DNA from: Mycobacterium vicinigordonae
GTDB taxonomy: Bacteria; Actinomycetota; Actinomycetes; Mycobacteriales; Mycobacteriaceae
Assembly (NCBI RefSeq): GCF_013466425.1
Contig: NZ_CP059165.1
Location: forward strand, 3,844,001-3,908,000
Length of the DNA stretch: 64,000 bases
Reading direction: 5' to 3'
The position numbers and the translations under genes are program-made. The notes below the pieces were generated by a model. That model ran no database searches. It saw only the letters and a list, made by a program, of their open reading frames with translations, and was not told where the DNA came from. Of this stretch, positions 7,845 to 15,726 are shown piece after piece. The first letter of the stretch is position 1; each line of letters starts with the position of its first letter.

Positions 7845-9356
7845 CTACCCGCCGATTCGCCGGGTCATCCATTCCGGCGGCGACCCCAACCGGCCCTCCC
7901 GGGCGCGGCGGGCGGTGTCGATTGGGCTCACGAATCCCCACTGCTGGCCGATGCTGTGAGCCAGCACGTCGTAGGCCACCACCGCCGCCGCCACCCGGTC
8001 GGGCTGGTGTTGCCCGGCTTCCCAGGTGACCGCCTGGGCCTCGAAATCGGGCAGGTACCCAGCGATCCGGCACCGGCCCGTTTCCAGCGCCGCCAGCAGG
8101 CCCGTGGACCGTGCCACCGCATCACCTTTGCCCCGGTCGGTGCCTTTCGGCGGCCAGCCGGTCACCCTGACGGGTCGGTTGAGCCGGTACTTGGGCAGCG
8201 CCTCGGTGACCAGGCGGGTGTAGGTGGTTCTGGCGCTGAATGCCTCAATCGCGATCTCGGATGCGCCGACATCGCGGGCCAATTCGACGGCGCGGCGGCT
8301 CCACTGGTCCGAGGTGAAATGGCCGGACACGTCCGCGATCAGCGCGATGGTGCCGTCAGCACCCAGGCTAGCCGCCACGATGCCCGTCTCGTCGCCTTCG
8401 CCGGAGTCGGCGGGGTCCACACCGACAATCACCTTGACGGCTCCTGGCGGAGCGGCGGGCAGCCGCCAATCGTCCAGCCAATGCCGTTTGATCAGGCCAC
8501 CTTCGGGCGTGCCGGGCGTGCCCAGATACATCGCCGCCCAGGCGCGGGAGCCGACCTCGGCCTCGATCTCGCGGAACTGGGCGGCGGTCCTCCCGACGGC
8601 GGATGTCATGGCCACGCCGCTGCGTTCCCGCGTGAGGGCATCGGGCACCCCGGCGGTGCTGATGGCCGGAATGTTCACACAGCGCCACCGGCTGCCGGGT
8701 TCGGCCAGCAGCGCCCCGGCCAGGTCGTCGGGGTGCCAGCGGGTGAGCACGATGGTGGCGCTGGCTCCCGGCATCAGCCGGGTTATCAGCGAGGCTCTGA
8801 ACTCGGCGATCAACCGCCGCCGGTAGGCATCAGAGTCGGCCTCCTGCGCGCCCCTCACCGGGTCGTCCACCACCAGCACGTTGGCGCCGAAACCGGTAGT
8901 GCTCGACAGGATTCCGCCCGCCAGCATGCCGCCCCGGTGCCCGGCCACCCGCCATCGACCCACTGCCTGCTTGTCGGCGGCCAGCTCGATACCGACGACG
9001 CCGGGATGTTCGGTGATCAGCCGCCGGGCCGCCGCGCTGTGCTCCTCGGCCAGGGCATCGCCGTAGCTCTTGACGATGATCTCGGCGTCAGGATCGCGGG
9101 ACAGCACGTACACCGGGAACACCTGAGAGGTGAGCACGGACTTGCCGGTACGCGGCGGCATCGTCACGATCAGCCGCGAGTCCGGTTCTTCCACGGCACG
9201 CACCAGTTCGTCGGAGAGCAACTTGATGGCCGGGGTCACCACATAGCCCGGGATCAACCGGCTTGCCAGCTCAGCGGGCGACTCAGGCCGCCGCCGCCCC
9301 CGTGCCGTACGGATGGCCCGGGCGGCGGCCAGCGCGGCGATAGGATAGGCGCTCAC
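7845..9356 (-). CDS. Phage terminase large subunit
   Basis: The 503-residue packaging motor has an ATPase part with Walker A MPPRTGKS (around residues 65-72) and Walker B VLVVDDP (around 160-166), and an RNase H-like nuclease part starting at VGVDPADSGEGDETG, with a later acidic position in DRVAAAVVAYD. It would cleave and pump DNA into a capsid. All key motifs are present and the length is normal, so it looks functional. The GTG start overlaps the stop of the upstream 96-residue gene (GTGA), showing coupled translation. Confidence 0.92.
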   Translation of the reverse strand: MSAYPIAALAAARAIRTARGRRRPESPAELASRLIPGYVVTPAIKLLSDELVRAVEEPDSRLIVTMPPRTGKSVLTSQVFPVYVLSRDPDAEIIVKSYGDALAEEHSAAARRLITEHPGVVGIELAADKQAVGRWRVAGHRGGMLAGGILSSTTGFGANVLVVDDPVRGAQEADSDAYRRRLIAEFRASLITRLMPGASATIVLTRWHPDDLAGALLAEPGSRWRCVNIPAISTAGVPDALTRERSGVAMTSAVGRTAAQFREIEAEVGSRAWAAMYLGTPGTPEGGLIKRHWLDDWRLPAAPPGAVKVIVGVDPADSGEGDETGIVAASLGADGTIALIADVSGHFTSDQWSRRAVELARDVGASEIAIEAFSARTTYTRLVTEALPKYRLNRPVRVTGWPPKGTDRGKGDAVARSTGLLAALETGRCRIAGYLPDFEAQAVTWEAGQHQPDRVAAAVVAYDVLAHSIGQQWGFVSPIDTARRAREGRLGSPPEWMTRRIGG

Positions 9357-9643
9357 AGAATCGTCAACTCGCGAACGCGGCCCTCAGCTTTGGCCTTCGC
9401 GGCCATCTGCGCATCGAGCTCATCGCCCAATCCGACGTAATTTCGGCCACGCACCCGCACCACGTAGACCTTCCCGTCAATCCAAAGCCGGTCGAGCGCA
9501 CCGGCCTTGGCCCAGTAGCTGCCGGGCAGGTGCCGCCGAAGCGCAGCCCAGGACACCAGCTCCTCGTTGGTCGCGGCGAGCGCATTCAGAATGGCGTGCT
9601 CGATGTCGTCGTCAGTCAGGACGGCGGTGGTGGTGATGGTCAT
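9353..9643 (-). CDS. Small winged-helix-like protein upstream of terminase
   Basis: This 96-residue protein starts at ATG 9643, 7 bases after GAGGAG; upstream codons in the same frame are not needed. The predicted pattern is three helices followed by a short beta hairpin (KVYVVRVRGRNYVGLG), which resembles a winged-helix DNA-binding fold. Its place directly before, and overlapping, the terminase large subunit suggests a small-terminase or DNA-recognition role, but there is no sequence signature to prove it. Confidence 0.6.
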   Translation of the reverse strand: MTITTTAVLTDDDIEHAILNALAATNEELVSWAALRRHLPGSYWAKAGALDRLWIDGKVYVVRVRGRNYVGLGDELDAQMAAKAKAEGRVRELTIL

Positions 9644-9727
9644 GGTGGTGCTCCTCGGTGGTGGTGTGTCGTTGGATTCGTTGATCTCCTGATCAGGCCG
9701 CCGAGGCACGGCCTGACCGGGGAGCTA

Positions 9728-10279
9728 TCAGGCGGGCACAGCCCGCTTCGGTGCTAGCGGCGGAACCATCCGGCATCCCGACCTGATGGCGGCCAGCTGC
9801 ACGCTGCCTAGACCGCCGCCGTCATCGACGCCCAGCGCGGCCAGCACATCTTCATGGTGCACTTCGGCGACCCGGTGCAGCTGCTGGGCTACACGGATGA
9901 TGGCGGGCCAGCACCGGTCGATCAGAGGTTGCGCCGCCATGCCGGTGTGCGTGCCCCCGGCGGCGGTCAAGACGGCGGCGTCCTTGCGCCCGCAGCCCTC
10001 CAAAGCGGCGAACATCGCCCGCTGGGTAGGGCGGCGGCCCCCCGCCTGAAACCTCGCCTCTCCGTAGGGACCGGAGTAGGCGATCAGCGCATCGGAGCCG
10101 TGGGGCAGCTCGGCGAACGTGGTCAGGCCCTCGACGCCGGTCACCTTGCTGCGGGTGACCACGGCGTTCCGCAACTGCGCACCCAGCACCGCGCCGACGG
10201 TGGCATGAGCGCTTTCGTGAACGCACATCGCCATGTAGGCGCGTTCGCGCGGTGTGATGTCCGCCAGTGTCAAAGGCAT
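9728..10279 (-). CDS. M41-like HExxH putative metallopeptidase in the capsid module
   Basis: The 183-residue protein has a zinc-protease motif, HESAH (His21, Glu22, His25), in the context CVHESAHATVG, close to the FtsH-type HEAGHA. A following SGPYGEARF (around residues 69-77) and RKDAAVL (Asp100) match in spacing the helix and third-ligand Asp of M41 peptidases. No AAA domain or membrane segment is present. It lies between structural-like genes and the terminase, where a prohead protease usually sits; a role in capsid maturation is an inference. A GGACGAG site precedes the ATG, which overlaps the upstream gene by 10 bp. Confidence 0.65.
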   Translation of the reverse strand: MPLTLADITPRERAYMAMCVHESAHATVGAVLGAQLRNAVVTRSKVTGVEGLTTFAELPHGSDALIAYSGPYGEARFQAGGRRPTQRAMFAALEGCGRKDAAVLTAAGGTHTGMAAQPLIDRCWPAIIRVAQQLHRVAEVHHEDVLAALGVDDGGGLGSVQLAAIRSGCRMVPPLAPKRAVPA

Positions 10280-10626
10280 TGCAGCACTCGTCCTTTCAGT
10301 TCAGTGTGGCGAGCGACGCCGGGGCGGGATGCGGCACATAGCGCGGAGCCACCCCGTCCCGGCGTCGACTTTTCTTCTTCGTCGTGATCGAAGTTCGGAT
10401 TGTCGTTGCCGTGCAACAGGTTGCGGGATATCCGATCCCGGGCGTTGGGTGACTTGGCCTGCCAGGCACGCTCGCCGTCATCGAGGTACCGCTCGATGCA
10501 CGCGGTACAGGTGTAGCCCCAGACCGAGCCCTTCCACCGCCAGCACGGCCCACCGCAGGACTGGCAGACCGGCCCGGCGTAGGTCGCGGGTTCGGTGGGC
10601 GCGGTGGTGGAGATGTCGGCGGTCAT
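10270..10626 (-). CDS. Small zinc-ribbon-like protein, unknown function
   Basis: The 118-residue protein has Cys pairs in the N-terminal half (CQSCGGPCW, then YTCTACIERY), fitting a small treble-clef or zinc-ribbon fold, then a charged middle and a basic tail. Its ATG overlaps the TAA of the upstream 51-residue gene (TAATG), so it is probably translated by coupling; it lacks a strong ribosome binding site of its own. No function can be assigned from sequence. Confidence 0.6.
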   Translation of the reverse strand: MTADISTTAPTEPATYAGPVCQSCGGPCWRWKGSVWGYTCTACIERYLDDGERAWQAKSPNARDRISRNLLHGNDNPNFDHDEEEKSTPGRGGSALCAASRPGVARHTELKGRVLQCL

Positions 10627-10781
10627 TACGATCGCGTGTTCACCCGCGTCACTGGCACCTCACCAGCCGCTTTGAGCGCCTCGGAGAAGCCGCTGTCGTT
10701 GCGACCAGGCTCACCCGTGGCGACCGGCGAGCCATAGGCCGGGGTGTAGGCATTCACATCGGGGTTTCCGTGTACGTCCAT
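10626..10781 (-). CDS. 51-residue protein with strong ribosome binding site
   Basis: This is a short frame from ATG 10781 to the TAA that overlaps the next start (TAATG). It is preceded by AGAGGAGGAAA, the best Shine-Dalgarno sequence in the element, 6-7 bases from the ATG. The product begins MDVHGNPDVNAY, is rich in Gly, Pro, Asn and Thr, and has no recognised motif. Its place between the putative capsid gene and the zinc-ribbon gene suggests a small structural or decoration protein, which is only inference. Confidence 0.6.
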   Translation of the reverse strand: MDVHGNPDVNAYTPAYGSPVATGEPGRNDSGFSEALKAAGEVPVTRVNTRS

Positions 10782-10795
10782 GCTGATTTCCTCCT

Positions 10796-11617
10796 CTAAC
10801 CGGTAATTTCGACGGCGGCCACCACGGCCTCGTAGCCCACCAGGACGGTGCGCTCGGCGATGGCCGCAAAGGTGTTGCGGCGCTCGTCAATCGTGGTGCG
10901 CAGTTGCACTCGGTCCCTCCACCCGAAGGGCTGCGAGGTGGCCACCAGGGTGTTCTGCAGGCCGTCGACGTAGCCGCCGCCGAATACGAGCGTGTGGCCG
11001 AGCGGGGTGACCATCTTGGTGCCTGATCGGTTCAAGATCTGGCTGCTCGCGGCCACCGCCGCCCACTGCGCCCCCAGGTGGATAAACCCCACGGTGTTGG
11101 TGAGGGCCAAGTGGGCTTCCAGGTAACCGATGGCCAGCACCAGATCGGCCAGAGTGTCGATGGTGCCGGGAAGGTCGTTGGCGTCGAACTTCAGGCGCTC
11201 AGCGAACTCCCGCTCCACCGCCACCTGTTCCTCCAGGCGCATCACCTGGACGGCGCGCTGTTCGACCTCAGCTCGCGATGGCGCGGTCAAGTCGCACTCG
11301 TCGTAGGCCCAGACGGTCATCGGCTCGAAAGGGTCCAGACCGGTGGGTCGGTCGCCTTCTTTACGGGGAGTGGTGTTCAGTGGCGGTACCGCGCACCAGT
11401 CGGCGTGCCAGACGCCGAAAGCATCGCTGCCGCTGTAGTTTCCGGCGGGCCGGACCTGCACCCCGGTCAGATGCCGGCTCGGCTCATCGGCGGCGACCTC
11501 GGTCCAGAAGGTCGCGGCGTACAGGCCGCCGGGCGCCGGGTTGACCGGCGGCACTTCGAAGTCGACCGGCAGCATGTCGTCGTAGGTCTCGACAGGGAAA
11601 TCCGGCAAGACGGTCAT
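10796..11617 (-). CDS. Putative phage capsid-like structural protein
   Basis: The 273-residue protein has an N-terminal region with VRPAGNYSGSDAFGVWHADWC, a central alpha-helical stretch (AEVEQRAVQVMRLEEQ onwards), and a C-terminal part with hydrophobic strands and LGHTLVFGGGYVDGL. The pattern of a long helix followed by mixed alpha/beta with a late strand resembles small HK97-fold or encapsulin-like shell proteins. Position (between a helical gene and the terminase block) and size fit a major capsid protein, but I recognise no diagnostic motif. Its start overlaps the upstream stop by 4 bp. Confidence 0.5.
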   Translation of the reverse strand: MTVLPDFPVETYDDMLPVDFEVPPVNPAPGGLYAATFWTEVAADEPSRHLTGVQVRPAGNYSGSDAFGVWHADWCAVPPLNTTPRKEGDRPTGLDPFEPMTVWAYDECDLTAPSRAEVEQRAVQVMRLEEQVAVEREFAERLKFDANDLPGTIDTLADLVLAIGYLEAHLALTNTVGFIHLGAQWAAVAASSQILNRSGTKMVTPLGHTLVFGGGYVDGLQNTLVATSQPFGWRDRVQLRTTIDERRNTFAAIAERTVLVGYEAVVAAVEITG

Positions 11618-12294
11618 AGGTTCACTCCCAGGGATTCGAGTTCGGCACGGGTGTCGGGCGCAGGCTGCACTGAAGGTCGCTGCTTCTCGGCGAAGGCGAT
11701 ACGGCGTTCAAGGTCGCCAGCAGCCCGGTCGATGGTGTTGAGCAACAGCCGTTCGAGGCGGTAGCTATGGGCCGCCGCCACCCGCAGCCCGTCGGCAGCG
11801 GTCGCTATCTCGGTCAGCGCCGCCGCCCACGATCCGTCCGTGATCATCTGGTCGGTGATCGAGGGCAACACCGGACGTTGTGCGGTGTCCTTCAGCAGGG
11901 TCAGGGCGTGCCGCCGCTTGCCGGGCTCGGCAGCCAGGTGCGCCGTCTTGGCCATGCCGTCCTGTTCGGCCTGCCACCCGGTCACGCCGCTGACGAGTTC
12001 GTGCACGGCGTCGGCGAAGGCGGCGATCGGCGATCTGAACCGCAGGGAGACTGGCGGACCCGACGACACGGGCGGGCGCGCAGCCAGGGCGGCGATGCGC
12101 TCGGCCAAGGGTACTGCGGCCTCGGCGATTTCGCGGGAAGGACTGAATGAGCGGACGCGCCGGGTGATCAACAGCTTCCGGCGGCGTTCGCGCCACTGCT
12201 CCTGGGTAAAGGTCGGCACGGGCTCCGGCTTCCCGCGCCGCTGCCCGGCTGGTGTTCGGTTGGCCGCAGTGATGGCCGACAGGTAGCCGGTCAT
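11614..12294 (-). CDS. Helical protein of the packaging operon, unknown function
   Basis: This 226-residue protein is basic at the N-terminus (WRERRRKLL) and mostly alpha-helical, with Ala-rich helices throughout. It lies just upstream of the putative capsid gene and overlaps it by 4 bp, and overlaps the stop of the first operon gene by 4 bp. The position and helical character would suit a scaffold or head-assembly protein; sequence alone does not establish this. Confidence 0.6.
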   Translation of the reverse strand: MTGYLSAITAANRTPAGQRRGKPEPVPTFTQEQWRERRRKLLITRRVRSFSPSREIAEAAVPLAERIAALAARPPVSSGPPVSLRFRSPIAAFADAVHELVSGVTGWQAEQDGMAKTAHLAAEPGKRRHALTLLKDTAQRPVLPSITDQMITDGSWAAALTEIATAADGLRVAAAHSYRLERLLLNTIDRAAGDLERRIAFAEKQRPSVQPAPDTRAELESLGVNL

Positions 12295-12554
12295 CGGGCC
12301 ACCGCCGGGTGTGCGTGCCGCAGCATGTCGGCCAGCGCCGGGACGTGCGCCGGATTGAGGTGCTGCCGATCAGCGTCAAGTACCCGCCGCACCCGCCAAT
12401 ACGCCAGGGCGGCCAGGCATTCGGCGACGCGGGGATCGGCATTGGTGGCACCCCGGGAGCGCAGCGCGGCCAGCTTGCCCGACCATTGCGCCGGGTTGAG
12501 CGCGCCGGGATCGGTCGCGTACTTGCACGGAATCGTGGTGGTCACACCACCCAT
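12291..12554 (-). CDS. First gene of the leftward operon, small unknown protein
   Basis: The 87-residue product from ATG 12554 (GTG nine bases later is equally possible, with GGGTGG in front) is helical: WSGKLAALRSRG, then VAECLAALAYWRVRRVLDADR and a final HVPALADMLRHAH. It overlaps the next gene by 4 bp. The divergent region 12555-12605 must carry the operon promoter. No motif is recognised. Confidence 0.5.
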   Translation of the reverse strand: MGGVTTTIPCKYATDPGALNPAQWSGKLAALRSRGATNADPRVAECLAALAYWRVRRVLDADRQHLNPAHVPALADMLRHAHPAVAR

Positions 12555-12605
12555 GAGAGCACACGACGGTGCAGCGCTGCTGCCACGCTGGAACGGTGAA
12601 ATGCG

Positions 12606-12872
12606 TTGTGGGTTAGTAAGATAACCGGCTCCGCCCGACCCGACCTCGAATCGCCTCGCCGCCGCCGCAATCTTGGCAACGAGCACTACCGCCAGGTGGC
12701 CATGCGCCTCAAGTGGGGGCGCGAGATCGGTTTACCAGCGCGGGAGTTCGCCGCCGAGCAATTCGGCGTGACGCTGCCCACCCTTGACCGCTGGATCGCC
12801 GAGGCCAAAAAGCGCGGATTTCTGCGCCGCGACTGGGCCACCGCCACCGACGCCACGGAGGCTGACAAGTGA
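12606..12872 (+). CDS. Small helix-turn-helix protein coupled to the integrase (excisionase-like)
   Basis: The 88-residue protein carries a clear HTH: HYRQVAMRLKWGREIG, PAREFAAEQFGV, TLPTLDRWIAEAKKRGFL. This matches small actinobacterial phage DNA-binding proteins that resemble MerR-type excisionases or sigma-like HTHs. The TTG start is uncertain; a GTG at 12696 or an ATG at 12702 could be used. Its stop overlaps the integrase GTG (GTGA), as expected for a recombination directionality factor or integrase regulator. Confidence 0.65.
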   Translation: MWVSKITGSARPDLESPRRRRNLGNEHYRQVAMRLKWGREIGLPAREFAAEQFGVTLPTLDRWIAEAKKRGFLRRDWATATDATEADK

Positions 12873-14248
12873 CCAGCGACCCCCAGCCCAAGCGCACCCG
12901 CCGGGCCGAGCCCATCACCAAGCACGTCGCCGCCAACGGCAAGGTCAGCTACGGGTTCCGGGTCGATATTGACATCCGGCCCGACGGCAGCCGTGAACGG
13001 CAGCGGTTCACCTATTCCACCTTGGCGGAGGCTAAACGGGAGTTCCGGCGGATCACGACCGAGGTGGCGGCGGGCACCTTCGTCAGGCGCGACAAGACCA
13101 CCTTGGGCGTGTTCCTTTCGGAGTGGCTGGCCGGACGCCGCGACGTGCGTCCGGCAACCCTGGAGGGGTACCGATTCGCGTTGAAGCCGGTAATCGACCA
13201 CCTCGGTGAGACCCCCTTGCAGCAGTTGCGAACCGCCGACCTGGATGCCCTGGTCACGGTGCGGATGGCGGGTGCGCCGGTTGCTCAGCGGGACAAGCGC
13301 GGGCGGCGCTCCGCCGAGGTGCTGACGTGGCTGCGGGCGCGTCAAGGCGGTGCCAGCTACAGCGAGCTGTTCGCGGAGTTCGGCAACGCCGGGGAGAAGG
13401 CGCTCGCCCGGCTGATTGCCGCCGGTGAAGTGATCCGGCCCGCGCGCGGGCGATATGCCGCCGCCGTGGCCGCCGATCCAGAGCGGCAGAAGGTTGCCGG
13501 TGGCGTCAGCGCGCGCACGGTCGTCTCCATGCTGGTGGTGCTGTCGTCCGCGCTGGACGATGCGATGGCCCAAGGGCTCGTTGCCCGCAACGTGGCCCGG
13601 CTGGTGAAGCGCCCCAAGGTCACCGCCACCGAGATGTCCACCTGGACGCCGGAGCAGGCCGCCGCTTTTCGCGCTCACGTCGCCGACGACCGGCTGGCGG
13701 CGTGCTGGCTGCTGACGCTGGCCGGGCTGCGCCGGTCGGAGGTTCTGGGTCTGCGGTGGGCCGACGTGGACCAGGACGCCGGAACCATCACCGTGGCTCA
13801 GGGCCGGGTCGTCGTCGGCGGCGGCACCGTGACGGGCGCGCCGAAGTCAGCTCGGTCGGCGCGGACGCTGCCGATGCCGCGTGATGTGATGGCTGCGTTG
13901 CGCACGTTCAAGACTCGGCAAGCCGAGGAGCATCTGGCGCTGGGCGCGGGCTGGCCCGACACCGGCCTTGTGGCGGTCAACACTGACGGCTCCCCCATCC
14001 GCCCCGAGACGTACTCCAAGGCCTTCGCCGCCCACTGCGTAGCGGCGGGGGTACCGGTGATCCGGCTGCACGATGTTCGGCACACGGCGGCCACGATGCT
14101 GCTCGACGGTGGCACCACGCCGTCGGCGACGGCAAAGTGGCTGGGGCACGATCCGGCGATCACGTTGCGGGTGTACGGGCATGTCTACGATGACGCGCTG
14201 GCCTCGGCGGGCGATGCCCTTCTCGGTCGCTCGCGCGGCAACAGCTAA
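12869..14248 (+). CDS. Tyrosine integrase with an extra domain in the core-binding region
   Basis: The 459-residue recombinase has an N-terminal arm-binding part (about residues 18-70), a core-binding part (80-250) and a catalytic domain (255-455). Catalytic residues are visible: Arg288 (AGLRRSE), Lys326 in the beta-hairpin, His401 and Arg404 (HDVRH), His427 (GHDP) and nucleophile Tyr436 (RVYGH). It should integrate the element at the tRNA-Val site. Residues about 142-200 form an unusual insertion between the two core-binding helical segments; its pattern (AEVLTWLRARQG, SYSELFAEFG, ALARLIAAGEVIRPARGRYAA) looks like a winged helix. The gene reads towards attR. Confidence 0.95.
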   Translation: MTSDPQPKRTRRAEPITKHVAANGKVSYGFRVDIDIRPDGSRERQRFTYSTLAEAKREFRRITTEVAAGTFVRRDKTTLGVFLSEWLAGRRDVRPATLEGYRFALKPVIDHLGETPLQQLRTADLDALVTVRMAGAPVAQRDKRGRRSAEVLTWLRARQGGASYSELFAEFGNAGEKALARLIAAGEVIRPARGRYAAAVAADPERQKVAGGVSARTVVSMLVVLSSALDDAMAQGLVARNVARLVKRPKVTATEMSTWTPEQAAAFRAHVADDRLAACWLLTLAGLRRSEVLGLRWADVDQDAGTITVAQGRVVVGGGTVTGAPKSARSARTLPMPRDVMAALRTFKTRQAEEHLALGAGWPDTGLVAVNTDGSPIRPETYSKAFAAHCVAAGVPVIRLHDVRHTAATMLLDGGTTPSATAKWLGHDPAITLRVYGHVYDDALASAGDALLGRSRGNS

Positions 14249-14321
14249 TTCAGTTTCTCCTCGGGCGAAAATGGTCGCAGCTATGCGGTGCGCGTCGGGG
14301 CCGTTGACTACTGTCACCTTC

Positions 14322-15635
14322 ATGTCCAAGAAGTCCACCGATGTCTTCGGTGTATCGACTGAGATCCTGAAGGACTCATACGTCGACCGTGGAGACCTCG
14401 ACTCGAAAATTGCGTCATACCTGGAGCGCGATAATCACATCGCGATCCGCGGGGCGTCGAAGAGCGGCAAGTCGTGGCTGCGTCAACGAATCCTCGACAA
14501 TCCCATCAAGATCCAGTGTCGTCTTGAGAAGACCGTCACCGACATTTACCGCGAGGCGCTTGGCCAGCTCGGGGTGAAGCTCGTAACGAGTGCGAAGTCG
14601 ACCAGGTCGTTGGAGGGAAGCGTTGAGGGCGAGAGTGAGTTCGGCATCAGCCTGATCGGCAAAGTGATGGCGAGGCTCGGCATGAAGGGCAGTACGACCA
14701 GCGAGACCGCTACCGAACAGCTGCGCCAGAACATCAACGATCTCGACTTCATCTGCGAGCTCATCAAGGAGTCCGGTCGCCGGCTCGTAATCGAGGATTT
14801 TCACTACCTTACGGAGACCGAGCGCAAGAAGTTCGCCTTCGACTTGAAGTCAATGTGGGACCTCCGCCTGTACGTCGTAGTGGTCGGAGTGTGGAGCGAC
14901 AACAACCTTATGCTTCACCTGAACCCAGACCTGACAGGGCGTGTCCGCGAGGTTCCAGTCATCTGGACGACACCCGACTTACGCAAAATCCTCTCGCGCG
15001 GGTGCGAGGCGCTGAACGTCGTTATGTCGCATGAGGTGCGCGAGAAGCTGGTCGACGTCAGCTATGGCAACGCCGGAATCCTGCAGCGAATCGCCATCGA
15101 CACGCTGGACCACGCTGGGATCTACGAGAAGAAATTCTCGGTACAGTCAGTGACTGACGTGGCGCATGTCGAGGCCGCAGCGATGTTCTACGCCGAAGAG
15201 TTGAACACCGTCTACCAGAAGTTCGCCAAGGACGTGTCGAACGGCATCCGCCGTAGGAACAACGCTACCGGCATCTACGCGCACGCCATGGCGGCGGTGC
15301 TCGACGCGCCGGACGACAAGCTCATCGGCGGCATCCCGCATCAGGAGATCTTCGCCGTGGCCCACACCCGTGAGGCGCGTATCCAAAAGGGCAACCTGAT
15401 CACCGCGCTCGGGAATATTGAACGGCTGCAGGTGGATTCCGACGGGCGTGGTTTGGTGCTGTCGTACGCCGAGGGTCGCGTTCGGGTAGTCGATCACCAG
15501 CTGCTTCTGTACCGCCGCTTCGCTACGGTCCGGTGGCCGTGGGAGGACATGATCGCAGAGGCCGATGCCTCGGGTGACGCGGGGCGCTACGCAGCCACCG
15601 ATGACGCCGTCACGGGCAGCCGAAACGGGAGTTAA
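14322..15635 (+). CDS. AAA/STAND-like P-loop ATPase, element cargo
   Basis: The 437-residue protein has Walker A GASKSGKS (residues 44-51) and Walker B LVIEDFHYL (155-163), then a strand VVVVGVWSDNN resembling sensor 1, a helical lid region (about 215-270) and a C-terminal region (about 310-420) that may be a winged helix. The closest general type is the ORC/Cdc6-TniB-STAND family. The gene lies between the integrase and attR, a usual place for satellite and prophage cargo, and has more Lys/Asn/Ile codons than its neighbours. An anti-phage or regulatory role is inferred from place only. Confidence 0.7.
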   Translation: MSKKSTDVFGVSTEILKDSYVDRGDLDSKIASYLERDNHIAIRGASKSGKSWLRQRILDNPIKIQCRLEKTVTDIYREALGQLGVKLVTSAKSTRSLEGSVEGESEFGISLIGKVMARLGMKGSTTSETATEQLRQNINDLDFICELIKESGRRLVIEDFHYLTETERKKFAFDLKSMWDLRLYVVVVGVWSDNNLMLHLNPDLTGRVREVPVIWTTPDLRKILSRGCEALNVVMSHEVREKLVDVSYGNAGILQRIAIDTLDHAGIYEKKFSVQSVTDVAHVEAAAMFYAEELNTVYQKFAKDVSNGIRRRNNATGIYAHAMAAVLDAPDDKLIGGIPHQEIFAVAHTREARIQKGNLITALGNIERLQVDSDGRGLVLSYAEGRVRVVDHQLLLYRRFATVRWPWEDMIAEADASGDAGRYAATDDAVTGSRNGS

Positions 15636-15648
15636 GCACCGACTCGTT

Positions 15649-15678
15649 GGCCCATTCCTGGCCCGGCGGGGGGTCGGC
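15649..15678 (+). repeat. Terminal 30-bp repeat, right copy
   Basis: This is the partner of 6065-6094 (25 of 30 positions identical, same orientation). It starts 13 bp after the ATPase gene stop and ends 48 bp before attR. It is a candidate arm-type or accessory binding site. Confidence 0.5.
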
Positions 15679-15726
15679 GGAGATGCCCTCCCGGACCGAA
15701 AACCGGTGTCTAGCTGGCGATTGAAC

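Noticed and set aside
7795..8073. Extended N-terminus of the AlbA-domain protein
   Set aside because: The added codons overlap the terminase gene and have random, Gly/Arg-rich composition; the ATG at 7794 is more plausible.
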